10,709 nt of DNA from contig JALQTL010000200.1 in the NCBI GenBank assembly GCA_023260935.1, forward strand, positions 1 through 10,709. Reading direction: 5' to 3'. Source of the stretch: Paracoccaceae bacterium. Lineage in GTDB: Bacteria; Pseudomonadota; Alphaproteobacteria; Rhodobacterales; Rhodobacteraceae. Positions within the stretch are counted from its first letter, which is position 1; each line of letters begins with the position of its first letter. Made by a program: the position numbers and the translations under genes. Below, in pieces: positions 1 through 7,079 of this stretch. The notes under the pieces are model-generated. The model did no database searches. It worked only from the letters and a program-made list of their open reading frames with translations, and was not told the origin of the DNA.

Positions 1-115
1 CGCCCACTTCCATGTCATAGGGTTGCAGGATCGCGCATCCCTTCGACGCCCAATAGGTCTGCAATCTCAGGATGATCTCCTGAAACGAACGCGGTCGGGT
101 GGTGCCGTCTGACAT
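1..115 (-). CDS. glyQ: Glycyl-tRNA synthetase alpha subunit, N-terminal fragment
   Basis: This is the catalytic alpha chain of the alpha2beta2 bacterial glycyl-tRNA synthetase, which charges tRNA-Gly in the cytoplasm. Only the first 38 codons are present, and the gene continues beyond the left edge. The translation starts MSDGTTRPRSFQEIILRLQ and reaches the GlyQ N-terminal signature: TYW, then GC.I.QPYDMEVG, which in E. coli GlyQ reads YWARQGC.I.QPLDMEVG. The ATG at 113-115 is the natural start, giving the usual short lead before the FQ..I..LQ helix. A purine-rich AAAGGGG lies a few bases upstream. It is divergent from the secreted protein at 300, with 184 bases between the two start codons. 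The beta subunit gene (glyS) would be expected further left but is not visible. Identification is firm despite the short length. Confidence 0.93.
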   Translation of the reverse strand, partial: MSDGTTRPRSFQEIILRLQTYWASKGCAILQPYDMEVG

Positions 116-131
116 TGTGTTGATCCCCTTT

Positions 132-146
132 GGCCCCGCAAGGGCC
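132..146 (-). repeat. Small hairpin in the glyQ leader
   Basis: On the minus strand GGCCC-TTGCG-GGGCC forms a 5-bp stem with a 5-base loop, inside the predicted glyQ leader and just before its ribosome binding site. No T-run follows, so it is not a classical terminator. A nearly identical hairpin lies after the divergent gene at 2078-2092. Function unknown. Confidence 0.4.
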
Positions 147-170
147 AGCGACCCCTTGAAATGCTGCTGC

Positions 171-199
171 GTAATAGGCAAGAGGCAGGCAAGGGTCAA
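171..199 (-). promoter_or_regulatory. Probable sigma-70 promoter of glyQ
   Basis: On the minus strand there is TTGACC (199 to 194), a 17-base spacer and TATTAC (176 to 171). This is close to the TTGACA/TATAAT consensus with ideal spacing. It would start transcription near 164 and give a leader of about 50 bases before the glyQ ATG. Prediction by motif only. Confidence 0.6.
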
Positions 200-299
200 T
201 GCAGGGCGGTGGTGTCACAGCCGGAACAAAGCGCTCGTATCGGCCCGGGGGTGCCTTTAGGGTGCCCGCGGATGTGTGACAGGGACAGTGCGGGGCGCG

Positions 300-2069
300 A
301 TGATCGGAAAACTGGCGGTTTGGCTGATGGCAGCGCTGATGTTTGCAGGTGCGGCCGGGGCACAGCAACAAGCGTGGGTGCAGATCGAAGCCCAGCCCAC
401 CCTGACCGAGGCAGAGGACCGCGCAGGCGCCTATGCGGCGGCCTTTCCAAATGTGGTGGGCTACCAACTGGGGTCGCGCTGGTATGGAATTGCCCTTGGC
501 CCCTATGACCGGGCCGGGGCAGAAGCCGCCCTGCGCAGCCTGCGGGGCCAGAGTCTGATCCCCGGCGACAGTTTTGTGACCGACGGGTCGAACTTCCGCC
601 AGCAATTCTGGCCCGTGGCCGGTGCGGCCCCCCCCGCGCCCGTTCCTGAGGCCGCCGAAGCTTCCCCTGAAACCGCCCCGGAAGTAGCGCCCGAAGTGGC
701 ACAGACCCCAGAGGCAACCCAAGCCCCCCCCCCAGAACCCGAAGAAACCGTGGCCGATGCCCGCCGGTCCGAAGCTTTGCTGACCGCCGAAGAACGGCAG
801 GATCTTCAGCGCGCCCTGCAATGGGAAGGCTTTTACGCCGCAGCCATCGATGGGGCCTTCGGGCCCGGCACCCGCAACTCGATGGCCGCCTGGCAAACCG
901 CGATGGGGGCGGAACCCACCGGCGTGCTGACCACCCGCCAACGCGAGGTGCTGGTGGCAAACTGGCAGGCCGATCTGGCCGAATACGGGTTTCAGACCAT
1001 CTCGGAGCCTCAGGCCGGGATTGAGATCACGTTGCCCATGGGGCTGGTGCGGTTTGACCATTACGAACCGCCCTTTGTGCATTACACGGATGCAAACGGC
1101 TCTGGCCTGCGGGTGATCCTGATTTCGCAACCGGGCGACCAGTCCACGCTTTACGGCCTTTATGACATCCTGCAAACGTTGACCATCGTACCGCCCGAAG
1201 GCGACCGGACGCGCGGCGAACGGTCTTTTGAAATCAACGCCGCAAGTGCCACTGTGGCAAGTTTTTCCCATGCGCAGCTCAGTCAGGGGCTGATTAAGGG
1301 CTATATCCTGATCTGGGAACCGGCCGCCTCGGACAGGGCGGCGCGGGTGCTGGCGCAGATGAAGGCAAGCTTCCGGACCGTGGGCAGCCTTGCGCTGGAC
1401 CCAGGGATGGTGGCGATGGATGCCTCGGTCCGTCAGGGGCTTCTGGCGGGGCTGGAAGTGCGCCGCCCCCGCTTCAGCCGGTCGGGCTTTTACGCCGATG
1501 CCGGGGGCCATGTGGTAACGACGCAAGAGGCGGTGGAAAGCTGCGGGCGGATCACGCTGGACGGGCTGACAGAGGCCGATGTTCTGGGCGTTGACAGCGC
1601 CAGTGGCGTGGCGCTTCTGGCACCGCGCACGCCCCTTTCTCCGCCCGCCATTGGCAGCCTTCAAATCGCGCCCGACAGGGTGGGGGCAGAGGTGGCCGTT
1701 GCGGGCTATGCCTATGAAGGCACCCTGCCCGCGCCTGTGATGACCTATGGCACGCTGGATGATGTGAAGGGGTTGAACGGCGAACCGGGGCTGAAGCGCC
1801 TTGGCATTGCCACCCTGCCCGGCGATGCCGGCGGCCCGGTGATTGACGGCACCGGCGCTGTTCTTGGCATACTGCTGCCACGGGCCACGGATGGCGCACG
1901 GATCTTGCCCGAAGGCGTGGAATTTGCAGCCTCGGCCGCCACCATCGCCTCGCTGCTGTCCGCAAACGGGCTGAGCCCGATCGAGGCGACAGCCCAAGGT
2001 GCGCTTGCCCCCGAGGACCTGACGCGCAAGGCCATGGGCATGACCGTACTGGTTGGCTGCTGGGATTGA
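300..2069 (+). CDS. Secreted SPOR-like / peptidoglycan-binding protein with an inactive trypsin-like domain
   Basis: This is a 589-residue exported protein, probably periplasmic and attached to peptidoglycan. Residues 1-21 form a signal peptide ending AGAAGA. Residues 25-95 resemble a SPOR domain (WVQIEA..., then YGIALGPYDRAGAEAALRSL). Residues 105-155 are a Pro/Ala/Glu linker. Residues 160-220 are a PG_binding_1 domain (LQRALQWEGFYAAAIDGAFG.GTRNSMAAWQ). Residues 235-365 are an unassigned domain. Residues 390-560 follow the trypsin/HtrA fold pattern (GHVVTTQEAV, VDSASGVALL, LPGDAGGPVID..G.VLGIL). The catalytic Ser, His and Asp positions read A510, E410 and G436, so peptidase activity is unlikely. 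The only two cysteines, C415 and C587, may form a disulfide. The ATG at 300 is preferred because it begins the signal peptide; an in-frame GTG at 276 would add eight residues. Two poly-C tracts lie in the linker. Domain layout is fairly sure; the role is inferred. Confidence 0.85.
   Translation: MIGKLAVWLMAALMFAGAAGAQQQAWVQIEAQPTLTEAEDRAGAYAAAFPNVVGYQLGSRWYGIALGPYDRAGAEAALRSLRGQSLIPGDSFVTDGSNFRQQFWPVAGAAPPAPVPEAAEASPETAPEVAPEVAQTPEATQAPPPEPEETVADARRSEALLTAEERQDLQRALQWEGFYAAAIDGAFGPGTRNSMAAWQTAMGAEPTGVLTTRQREVLVANWQADLAEYGFQTISEPQAGIEITLPMGLVRFDHYEPPFVHYTDANGSGLRVILISQPGDQSTLYGLYDILQTLTIVPPEGDRTRGERSFEINAASATVASFSHAQLSQGLIKGYILIWEPAASDRAARVLAQMKASFRTVGSLALDPGMVAMDASVRQGLLAGLEVRRPRFSRSGFYADAGGHVVTTQEAVESCGRITLDGLTEADVLGVDSASGVALLAPRTPLSPPAIGSLQIAPDRVGAEVAVAGYAYEGTLPAPVMTYGTLDDVKGLNGEPGLKRLGIATLPGDAGGPVIDGTGAVLGILLPRATDGARILPEGVEFAASAATIASLLSANGLSPIEATAQGALAPEDLTRKAMGMTVLVGCWD
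628..733 (+). repeat. Two poly-C tracts (C8 and C10) inside the linker coding region
   Basis: An uninterrupted run of 8 C (628-635) and one of 10 C (724-733) lie in the part of the 300-2069 gene that encodes its proline-rich linker. Both are in frame in this sequence. Long homopolymers of this kind are prone to slippage in replication and in sequencing; a one-base change would remove the peptidoglycan-binding and C-terminal domains. Confidence 0.7.
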
Positions 2070-2077
2070 ACCAGCAA

Positions 2078-2092
2078 GGCCCTTGCCGGGCC
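2078..2092 (+). terminator. Weak hairpin after the pseudo-protease gene
   Basis: GGCCC-TTGCC-GGGCC, a 5-bp stem nine bases after the stop codon. There is no T-run, so termination here is uncertain. It matches the glyQ-leader hairpin in 14 of 15 bases. Confidence 0.3.
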
Positions 2093-2153
2093 GCCCCCTG
2101 TGACAAGGTTCCCTTTCGCCGGATCAGGTTCGGGCCAAATCGGACCGGCTTAT

Positions 2154-2159
2154 TTGACA
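2154..2159 (+). promoter_or_regulatory. Possible -35 element for the Host_attach gene
   Basis: A perfect TTGACA lies in the 156-base gap before the gene at 2226. No convincing -10 hexamer sits 16-18 bases downstream, so the promoter assignment is weak. Apart from this and the hairpin at 2078, I see nothing else in the gap. Confidence 0.25.
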
Positions 2160-2225
2160 TCGCTCAAGGCGCCCTGCCGTGATCTGTCGCATATTGACCG
2201 TGAACATCCATGGGAGGGTGAACGG

Positions 2226-2681
2226 ATGGTATTTCTGAAAACCGGTGCTTGGGTTTTGGTCGCAGATGGCGGAAAGGCGTTGTTTCTGCGCAATCACGGT
2301 AACACGTCCGACTACGATTTGCGGGTAGTCTGGCATCAGTCGATGGAAAACCCCGCGACGCGGGATCAGGGTCAGGATCGGCCGGGACGCGCAAGTTCTA
2401 CCCCGGGCGGGCGACGCGCGGCGCTGGAGGAAAGCGACTGGCACCAATTGGCCGAAGATGCCTTTGCAAAGGATATCGCGAAGATCTTGACCCACGCCTC
2501 ACAGGACGGTGTTTTCGATCAGGTCGTGATCGCGGCGGCCCCGACTGTATTGGGCACTTTGCGGGCGGCGCTTGGCCCCGAGGTTTCGGCCAAGGTGATT
2601 GCCGAAATCCCGAAAACACTTTCAAACCAGCCGATTGATCAGATCGAAGCGATCATCAAAAAGGCGTTGGACGCGGCCTGA
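2226..2681 (+). CDS. Host_attach-family protein (host attachment / AtsA-like)
   Basis: This is a 151-residue soluble protein of the family named for proteins required for attachment to host cells (Pfam Host_attach). The family pattern is clear. The N-terminus has a hydrophobic strand with WVLVADGGKALFLRN (residues 9-23). A charged segment DRPGR with GRRAALEESDWHQLAEDAFAK follows around residues 51-82. Then come VVIAAAPTVLGTLRAAL (residues 100-116) and EIPKTLSNQPIDQIEAII (residues 127-144). The ATG at 2226 has a strong GGGAGGG ribosome binding site (2212-2218) seven bases upstream; the open frame extends to 2100 but the extra residues look non-coding. There is no signal peptide or membrane segment, so the protein is cytoplasmic despite its name. 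The biochemical function is unknown. It converges on trkH with a 41-base gap. Confidence 0.85.
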   Translation: MVFLKTGAWVLVADGGKALFLRNHGNTSDYDLRVVWHQSMENPATRDQGQDRPGRASSTPGGRRAALEESDWHQLAEDAFAKDIAKILTHASQDGVFDQVVIAAAPTVLGTLRAALGPEVSAKVIAEIPKTLSNQPIDQIEAIIKKALDAA

Positions 2682-2689
2682 TCCCTGGC

Positions 2690-2717
2690 CTGCCGGCATT
2701 GCAACGGGTTCTGGCAG
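2690..2717. terminator. Possible weak bidirectional terminator between convergent genes
   Basis: CTGCC (2690-2694) and GGCAG (2713-2717) can pair around an 18-base loop in the 41-base gap between two converging genes. The stem is short and lacks T-runs, so the support is positional more than structural. Confidence 0.2.
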
Positions 2718-2722
2718 CCACC

Positions 2723-4171
2723 TCAGGCCCGCCAGAACCGGCGCATGAACAGCACATAGACCGAAAGCAGCTCCAGCCGGCCCACCAGCATGCCCGCCAT
2801 CATCAGCCACTTGGCGCTATGGGGAAAGGCATGGACGGCGCCGGTGGGGCCGACCTCGGGGCCGAAGACCGGGCCGATATTGGCCACCGATGTCCAGGCG
2901 GCGGTAACGGCTGTCTTGAACTCCAGCCCGGTCAGGCCAAGCGCCACCGACAGCAGCCCGAAGGTCAGGATGAACAGGGTAAAGAACACGATCACCGAAT
3001 CCACCACATCCATCCCAACCGACCTTCCGTCATAGCGCATGGGATTGACCGAAGCCGGATTGTGCAGCCGGCGAATCTGCACCCGGATCGCCTCGAAAAG
3101 AATCAGGTAACGGAATACCTTGACCGAACAGCCGGTAGAGGACGTGCAGCCCCCGATCAGCCCGACCACGATCAGGATGACAAAGGGAAACGGTCCCCAG
3201 GCCGACAGATCGACCGATGAAAACCCCGTGCCGGAAAAGGTGGACACCACGTTGAACATGGTTTCGCGCGTCAGCACCTCCAGCCCTTGGGAATGTGTCC
3301 CGACTTCGTAAAGCACGATCACGCCGACGGCATAAAGGTTCCAGCGCAGATAGGCCCGCACCTGACTGTCGTGCAGCAAGGGCTGCAACGACCCCTGCGC
3401 CATCTGCACAAAGCGGATGAAGGGCAGGCTTCCCAACAGCATGAAGACCACGGCGGCATATTCCGCGGGGCCCTGAAACAGGCCGAAAGACTTGTCCGAA
3501 GTTGAAAACCCGCCCGTCGAAACCGTTGTCAGCGCATGAACCACCGCTTCGAACCCGTTCATTCCAAGGGCAAAATAGGTAACCGCGCAGGCCACCGTCA
3601 GCCAGACATAGATCTGGATCAGCGCCGATGAGATATCGATGGCGCGGGGCAGCACCTTGCCCAGCGTATCGAACCCCTCCGAGCGGAAGAACTGCATCCC
3701 GCCCACCTTCATCACCGGCAGGAACAGCATGGCGACGATGACGATCCCCAGCCCGCCCAGCCATTGCAGAATGCCGCGCCACAGGTTCGTGCCAAGGGGC
3801 AGCGCGTCGATCCCCTCGATCACCGTGGTGCCAGTGGTGGTCATGCCGGAAATGCTTTCGAAAAGCGCATCCACCGGTGCCAGATAGGGCGCGCCCAAGA
3901 TCAGCGGCAAGGCGCCAAAGGCGGGCATGGCGATCCAGACCCCGGTTGTCAGCAGGAAGATCTGTTGCAGCGTCATCGTCTGCCCCGCCCCATTGGAAGA
4001 GGCAACGGCCATGGCCCCGCCCGCCACAAGGCACAGCACCGCCGAACGAAAGAAGCTGCGCCAGTTCGCGCTGCCATTGGCCAGATCAAGCGCCAACGGA
4101 AACAGCATGAAGACGCCAAGGGCCACTACAAGCAGGCCGATCACATAGGCAACGGGGCGAAGGTCGATCAT
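2723..4171 (-). CDS. trkH: TrkH potassium uptake protein, downstream tandem copy
   Basis: This is an inner-membrane subunit of the Trk potassium uptake system, which normally works with the cytoplasmic TrkA nucleotide-binding subunit (not in this window). It is 482 residues, full length for TrkH. The four pore-loop selectivity glycines are visible: SGMTTTGTT (G114), TTVSTGGFST (G220), FSGTGFSS (G316) and ANIGPVFG (G433). Other TrkH hallmarks are GTNLWRG..QWLGGLG (128-142), GGMQFFRSEGFD (157-168), IGGCTSST...VKVFR (339-354, with K351) and the C-terminal AKWLMMAGMLVGRLE (453-467). There are about eight to ten membrane segments. It starts 49 bases after the stop of a second trkH on the same strand, so the pair is probably co-transcribed. 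The ribosome binding site is modest (AAGG nine bases upstream). This copy keeps all conserved residues I checked. Confidence 0.95.
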   Translation of the reverse strand: MIDLRPVAYVIGLLVVALGVFMLFPLALDLANGSANWRSFFRSAVLCLVAGGAMAVASSNGAGQTMTLQQIFLLTTGVWIAMPAFGALPLILGAPYLAPVDALFESISGMTTTGTTVIEGIDALPLGTNLWRGILQWLGGLGIVIVAMLFLPVMKVGGMQFFRSEGFDTLGKVLPRAIDISSALIQIYVWLTVACAVTYFALGMNGFEAVVHALTTVSTGGFSTSDKSFGLFQGPAEYAAVVFMLLGSLPFIRFVQMAQGSLQPLLHDSQVRAYLRWNLYAVGVIVLYEVGTHSQGLEVLTRETMFNVVSTFSGTGFSSVDLSAWGPFPFVILIVVGLIGGCTSSTGCSVKVFRYLILFEAIRVQIRRLHNPASVNPMRYDGRSVGMDVVDSVIVFFTLFILTFGLLSVALGLTGLEFKTAVTAAWTSVANIGPVFGPEVGPTGAVHAFPHSAKWLMMAGMLVGRLELLSVYVLFMRRFWRA

Positions 4172-4220
4172 GGCGCAAAGCCTTGGCCGCTGGTGGCGGG
4201 CAAGTCAATCCGCCCCTGCA

Positions 4221-5669
4221 TCAGCGCCGCCAGAACCGGGGAAGCACCAGAACGAAGATCGCCAGCAACCCAAGGCGCCCCAGCAGCATGGCAAGGGTCA
4301 TCACCCATTTCGCGGCCTGCGGAAAATCGCGGAACGTGCCTGTTTCGGCCACCATCGGGCCAAATCCATAGCCGATATTGCCCAGCGAGGCCCAGATCGC
4401 GAACAGCGCGGATTCGGAATCCACCCCCAGCAGCGTCATCACCACCGACAGCACGCCGATGGTCAGGATATAGCCGGTCACATACAGCATCAGGGCGTTG
4501 ATGGTTTCGGGGTCCACCGCCTTGCCCGAATAGCGCAGCGCCACCACCCGGTCCGGGTGCTGGATCATGGCGACCTGCGCCGATATCGCGGTGGCCGCCA
4601 GTTGCACCCGGAACACCGACAGCGCCCCCGAGGAAGATCCCGAACAGCCCCCAATCAACCCCACCAGAAAGGCCACAGACATGGCAAAACTGCCCCAGAT
4701 CGAAAACGTGCCAGAGAAGAAGCCCGTTCCCGTCAGGATCGAGGAAAGGTTGAACAACGCCTCGCGGAAGGCCGGTTCGACCTCATGGTCCGATGTCAGC
4801 ACCCGCCACAGCGTGACCACGACCGTGGCCATGAGGGTCCATGTCACGATCGCCCGGACCTGCGGGTCACGCAGCAGTGGCCCGGGGCGCCCCGCCACCA
4901 TCTGCACATAGCGGATGTAAGGCAGGCTGCCCGCCAGCATGAACACCGCACCCGCATATTCCGCCGCCCCGGGATATTTGCCGAACGACAGGTCCGACGG
5001 TGAAAATCCCCCCGTTGCGATGGTCGCGGCGCCATTGACGATGGCATCCAGCACCGACATGCCAAGCGCCGCATAGGTCAGGATGCACAGGACCGTCAGC
5101 CCGGCATAGACCGACAACAGTGCCCGGGCGATATCGGTCGCGCGCGGCAGCGCCTTGCCAAAGGTATCAAACCCCTCGGTGCGAAAGAACTGCATGCCCC
5201 CGACCCGCATGATCGGCAGGAAGATCATGGCGATGAAGGCTATGCCAAGGCCGCCAATCCAGTTCAGCATGCCGCGCCACAGGTTCGTGCCCTCGGGCAG
5301 GTGGTCAAGACCCACGATCACCGTCGATCCGGTGGTCGTCATGCCTGACACCGCCTCGAAATAGGCGTCGGTGAAGCCCAGCCCGGGCGCGCCCAGCAGG
5401 AAGGGCAGCGCCGCGAACAAGGGTAAACCGATCCAGATCGCCGCAGTCAGAAGATAGGCCTGCCGGATATCCAGCCCCTCTTGCAGGCCGTTGCGCGCGG
5501 CCATGGCCATCAGCGTGCCGACACCGCCAGTGAAGATTGCGCTTTCAAGAAAATCCGACCCGTTCGCCAGACCGGCCCGAAAATCGATCACCGCGGGTGC
5601 CAGCATCAATACCGCCAGCACCACCAGCATGCGACCGATCAGATAGGCGATGGGGCGAAGGTCCATCAT
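4221..5669 (-). CDS. trkH: TrkH potassium uptake protein, upstream tandem copy (diverged)
   Basis: This is a second TrkH-type subunit, 482 residues from the chosen ATG, which makes it the same length as the neighbouring copy and alignable to it without gaps. The pore glycines are kept: MTTTGST (G114), TIATGGFSP (G220), LTGTGFFS (G316) and GNIGYGFG (G433). Two conserved positions differ from the other copy. K351 of the VKVFR segment is a serine (LSVFR), and E467 of GRLE is a glycine (GRLGLL). The start at 5669 matches the first residue of the other copy; an upstream in-frame TTG at 5708 has a nearby AAGGTGG but would add 13 hydrophilic residues. No clear ribosome binding site precedes 5669. 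It probably forms a two-gene operon with the copy at 2723. It may work as a heteromer or have different ion or regulatory properties; this is inference. Confidence 0.93.
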   Translation of the reverse strand: MMDLRPIAYLIGRMLVVLAVLMLAPAVIDFRAGLANGSDFLESAIFTGGVGTLMAMAARNGLQEGLDIRQAYLLTAAIWIGLPLFAALPFLLGAPGLGFTDAYFEAVSGMTTTGSTVIVGLDHLPEGTNLWRGMLNWIGGLGIAFIAMIFLPIMRVGGMQFFRTEGFDTFGKALPRATDIARALLSVYAGLTVLCILTYAALGMSVLDAIVNGAATIATGGFSPSDLSFGKYPGAAEYAGAVFMLAGSLPYIRYVQMVAGRPGPLLRDPQVRAIVTWTLMATVVVTLWRVLTSDHEVEPAFREALFNLSSILTGTGFFSGTFSIWGSFAMSVAFLVGLIGGCSGSSSGALSVFRVQLAATAISAQVAMIQHPDRVVALRYSGKAVDPETINALMLYVTGYILTIGVLSVVMTLLGVDSESALFAIWASLGNIGYGFGPMVAETGTFRDFPQAAKWVMTLAMLLGRLGLLAIFVLVLPRFWRR

Positions 5670-5682
5670 GGTGACTAGGTCT

Positions 5683-5719
5683 GTCGATCTTTCGACGTCA
5701 CCTGTCAAGCCACCTTGAC
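5683..5719. repeat. Two adjacent short dyads in the trkH leader
   Basis: GTCGA-TCTT-TCGAC (5683-5696) and GTCAAG-CCAC-CTTGAC (5704-5719) are perfect inverted repeats with four-base centres, placed 14 to 50 bases upstream of the trkH start codon. On the minus strand the second dyad contains TTGACA. They could be a repressor or activator operator, or RNA hairpins. The structure is visible; the function is inferred. Confidence 0.4.
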
Positions 5720-5737
5720 GACCGCCCTTTGATACAT

Positions 5738-5765
5738 GCGCCCCCGCCCCTGCGGCAGGGGGCGC
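5738..5765 (-). terminator. GC-rich hairpin after folE2
   Basis: GCGCCCCC (5738-5745) pairs perfectly with GGGGGCGC (5758-5765) around a 12-base loop, 20 bases after the folE2 stop and before the trkH leader. No proper T-run follows on the minus strand, so it may act as an imperfect terminator or an mRNA 3'-end stabiliser. Confidence 0.5.
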
Positions 5766-5784
5766 ATTGCCCGGAAAGCCGGCA

Positions 5785-6876
<1,092 letters not shown>

Positions 6877-7079
6877 GGCTGGTCCTTTCGGTTCCGGCCT
6901 GCCGCAGGGCATGGCCTTCAATGTCAACAGGAATACGGACAAAGGCTTCGTCCGGATCACTTTGCCGGGCAACGAAGGCCGAAAGGCTGCCGTCGCCCGA
7001 CCATGGATAGATAATGCACATCCACAGGAATGAAAGCCGCATTTCCCGACGCGTCAGGGGGAAATCGCGACCAGAAGCG
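6877..7079 (-). other. metZ-folE2 intergenic region with a possible small ORF
   Basis: This 203-base gap holds no recognised gene. A 63-codon minus-strand frame runs from an ATG at 7042 to 6851, overlapping the folE2 start, and encodes MRLSFLWMCIIYPWSG... Its third-position GC is clearly lower than in the neighbouring genes and its ribosome binding site is poor, so coding is doubtful. A seven-base inverted repeat, ATTTCCC (7041-7047) / GGGAAAT (7059-7065), surrounds the palindrome GACGCGTC (7048-7055) shortly after the metZ stop. It could be a metZ 3'-end structure or an operator for folE2. I found no convincing folE2 promoter. Confidence 0.4.

Noticed and set aside
15..1997. Open frame of 660 codons on the minus strand opposite the secreted protein gene
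   Set aside because: It is antisense to a gene with clear signal peptide and domain motifs. Its residues (rich in G, H, R, P, C) show the usual shadow composition of GC-rich DNA, and it conflicts with glyQ and its promoter.
1497..2069. The C-terminal domain as an active serine protease
   Set aside because: The GDSGGP-type motif reads GDAGGP and the His and Asp positions are also replaced, so calling it a peptidase would be misleading.
3764..4501. Plus-strand frames opposite the trkH pair
   Set aside because: They cross the boundary between two conserved trkH genes and have no recognisable motif.
2723..5669. Defence island or novel multi-gene system
   Set aside because: All recognised genes are housekeeping or transport genes in a normal chromosomal layout. 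There is no integrase, transposase, toxin-antitoxin pair, nuclease, reverse transcriptase or shift in composition.
6877..7042. Riboswitch or Zur box in front of folE2
   Set aside because: I could not align the region with any riboswitch class or with the alphaproteobacterial Zur palindrome by eye. Only the ATTTCCC/GGGAAAT dyad stands out, and it is nearer to the end of metZ.
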